Below, piece after piece: positions 62,313-64,000 of a DNA stretch of 64,000 nucleotides. A model generated the notes under the pieces. That model was given only the letters and a program-made list of their open reading frames with translations, made no database searches and had not been told where the DNA came from. Both the position numbers and the translations under genes were made by a program. Location of the stretch: the NCBI GenBank assembly GCA_021300195.1, contig JAJTIE010000001.1, positions 34,642 through 98,641 of the forward strand, read 5' to 3'. The DNA is from Bacteroidota bacterium. GTDB lineage: Bacteria; Bacteroidota; Bacteroidia; J057; JAJTIE01. Numbering within the stretch: position 1 is the stretch's first letter; each line of letters starts with the position of its first letter.

Positions 62313-64000
62313 ATACGCTGCAATACTCTCCGCTCTCTTTTGCTTTGCACCTTACTGTTAGTTGTACTGGATGCTAACGCCCAGAACACTTGGTACTTCG
62401 GTTACTTCATGGGTGTAGATTTTTCCAACCCAAATAGTCCAGAGGCTAAGACGGGTAGTAAAATGGAAACCCTTGAGGGGTGTAGCGCGGCCTATGATTC
62501 ACAGGGAAATCTACTGGCTTATTCCGATGGGAGCACCGTATGGGATGCGGTGCACAATCAGGTAGCTACTAATATGGGTGGTGGTGGATCTTCTACCCAG
62601 TCAGGTGTTTTTGTGCAAGATCCTGGGGATTGCAACCGATTCTATCTCTTTACTGCTTCCGAGGTAGATGATGCCAATCCTTTAGATCAAATTTTTTATT
62701 CTACTTTTCTGTGCCAAAATTCTAAATTTGAATTAGAGAATTCAGCAATTGCTATCAATAATAATGCTACAGAAAAACTAACGGCTATACCACATGCTGA
62801 TGGCAAGAGTTTTTGGATCCTTGCACACGAAAAGAATAATAACCGTTATTTAGCCTATTTGCTTTCAAGTACTGGTTTAGATATTAATCCTATTGTGAGC
62901 AATGTGGGAAATATACAAACTCAGGAGGATGGATATAAAGGACAGCTAAAGGCATCACCCCAGGGTGATCGTATTGCCAGCTTATCCGAGTTTCTTCCCG
63001 ATCCTATGCAATCTCAGGTAGAAATTTTCAGTTTTAATTCGGCAACAGGTATTCTCAGTAATCCACAGTCGTTTGGGCTTACTTACTTGAATAATGGCGT
63101 CACTGAAAACATTTCCGCGTACGCGGCAGCATTTTCACCTTCCGGTCGGTATTTGTATGTCACTAGTCGCTTTGCGGCGTTACGCCCAATTTTTCAAGTC
63201 GATCTACAGGCTAGTACAATTTCGGCAGGGATAAAGGAAATTAATCTTCCAAACACCACAAAGACCCTGCCCGGGAACAAGGTGTCAAGACGCAAGCACA
63301 CCGTTAATAATTTAGTCATTGGTCCACTTGGAAGAATATATTTTTCATCTCAGATTACTACCGATACCTCTTTTAGTTCAGGCGCGGGGATTTCGGCGGT
63401 AGATACCTTGGCACTTGGTGCTATTCTCACCCCTGATGAGCCTGCTAATGCCATGTCGTTTGTTTGTAACCCAAAATTGGTGGTGCTTAATGTCAAACCG
63501 ACTGGAGTGCCTGAAGGAATAGGCCCTATAAAGCATTCAAGTCTTGGCGTGGGTTTGCCCAACTTCTTTTCAGGTCAATTTGTATCACAGACACCCACCC
63601 TCGGCCCCGACCGCCCCTGGTGCCGCTGGACAGACCAGAACGCCAACGAGCCTACCTACCCCCCCACTGCCACCAACCCGACCCTGGCAGGTCCCGCAGG
63701 CACCGGCCTCAGCTACCGCTGGTGGCAAGACGGCAACGAACTGATCAGCCAGACCAGCCGCAGCCTGACCATTACCGCCCCCGGCACCTACGTGCTGGAA
63801 GTACGCAACGGCTGCGACCTGACGAGCCGCGACACCGTAACCCTACCCCAATACGACCCAATCGGCCCCTTCAGCCTGGCCAGCAGCAGCGAGCCCCGCC
63901 TCTGCCCCGGCGAAGTGCAAGCCTGGGCCGGCCCGGTGGGCAGCTTTGACTACCGCTGGGAATGGCGCAAGGATCCCGACTATGTGGTGGTGATCGCCAC
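62313..64000 (+). CDS. Gliding/T9SS type B-like secreted protein, N-terminal part
   Basis: 562 codons visible, cut by the window edge. A clear signal peptide reads RCNTLRSLLLCTLLLVVL then DANA|Q, but no ATG precedes it: upstream in-frame triplets are ATA (62313), ATC (62304) and a TAA at 62298, so the start is a rare codon or carries an error. The next region (NTWYFGYFMGVDFSNP, LLAYSDGSTVWDAVHNQV, STQSGVFVQDPGDCNRFYLFT) matches the propeller-like N-terminus of large Bacteroidota proteins that end in a gliding-type sorting domain. An Ig/PKD-like repeat follows (AGTGLSYRWWQDGNELI, PGTYVLEVRNGC). Composition jumps near 63590. The sorting domain itself would be beyond the window. Confidence 0.82.
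   Translation, partial: MRCNTLRSLLLCTLLLVVLDANAQNTWYFGYFMGVDFSNPNSPEAKTGSKMETLEGCSAAYDSQGNLLAYSDGSTVWDAVHNQVATNMGGGGSSTQSGVFVQDPGDCNRFYLFTASEVDDANPLDQIFYSTFLCQNSKFELENSAIAINNNATEKLTAIPHADGKSFWILAHEKNNNRYLAYLLSSTGLDINPIVSNVGNIQTQEDGYKGQLKASPQGDRIASLSEFLPDPMQSQVEIFSFNSATGILSNPQSFGLTYLNNGVTENISAYAAAFSPSGRYLYVTSRFAALRPIFQVDLQASTISAGIKEINLPNTTKTLPGNKVSRRKHTVNNLVIGPLGRIYFSSQITTDTSFSSGAGISAVDTLALGAILTPDEPANAMSFVCNPKLVVLNVKPTGVPEGIGPIKHSSLGVGLPNFFSGQFVSQTPTLGPDRPWCRWTDQNANEPTYPPTATNPTLAGPAGTGLSYRWWQDGNELISQTSRSLTITAPGTYVLEVRNGCDLTSRDTVTLPQYDPIGPFSLASSSEPRLCPGEVQAWAGPVGSFDYRWEWRKDPDYVVVIA

Overview
The window is a chromosomal segment of a Bacteroidota bacterium. The evidence is a type IX secretion C-terminal sorting domain, the family-restricted genes DUF4290 and DUF4421, WG-repeat and gliding-type secreted proteins, few Shine-Dalgarno sites, and many copies of the Bacteroidota sigma -7 box TAnnTTTG. 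Most of the DNA is GC-rich (about 60-68% in hand-counted lines). Two stretches are clearly AT-rich: a restriction-modification island (about 22.56-24.79 kb) and the first 1.2 kb of the last gene (about 62.4-63.6 kb). I cannot assign a genus.

Layout. 1-295: 5' end of a secreted subtilase-like gene, minus strand. 0.5-6.2 kb: a complete RND efflux operon (adaptor, pump, TolC-type channel) with overlapping genes. 6.2-8.7 kb: a PLP aminotransferase and two overlapping glutathione peroxidases, one cytoplasmic and one a lipoprotein. 8.9-13.3 kb, minus: an orphan type I restriction R-subunit N-terminal-domain protein, ComM and a Ppx/GppA phosphatase. 13.5-18.4 kb: a haem/cobalamin-type binding lipoprotein, a DUF6544-like membrane protein, Maf, a SanA-like protein and a DUF4421 protein whose ATG lies one base from a tRNA-Thr. 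18.5-22.6 kb: RecQ, a GT4 glycosyltransferase and a HmuS-type haem protein. 22.6-24.6 kb: a C5-cytosine methyltransferase and an overlapping PD-(D/E)xK endonuclease.

24.8-33.3 kb: galE, folD, a GT39-like membrane glycosyltransferase, a giant PAS/GAF/SpoIIE phosphatase sensor and ruvC. 33.4-41.2 kb: an outer membrane barrel, homoserine dehydrogenase, an ABC-F ATPase, polyprenyl diphosphate synthase, an MsbA-like exporter and a DPM1-like glycosyltransferase. 41.6-50.8 kb, minus: a small membrane protein, cystathionine beta-synthase, a lipoprotein, a WG-repeat lipoprotein overlapping murA, DUF4290, cysteine desulfurase and a phosphohexomutase. 50.9-57.5 kb, minus: a T9SS-sorted BNR-propeller protein and a pseudo-peptidase/propeller/outer-membrane-barrel fusion. 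57.7-62.1 kb: ilvE, a small protein, an FAD oxidoreductase, tRNA-Leu, purC and a DUF4286-like gene. From 62.3 kb a gliding-type secreted protein runs off the end.

Most genes are housekeeping or envelope functions. The points most worth a second look are: TAnnTTTG-like boxes only 4-8 nt before many start codons, suggesting leaderless mRNAs; a MurA with Asp instead of the fosfomycin-target Cys; a tRNA-Thr abutting the start codon of a protein gene; a sharp composition break inside the last gene; and the AT-rich restriction-modification island. I did not find a clear unknown multi-gene system.
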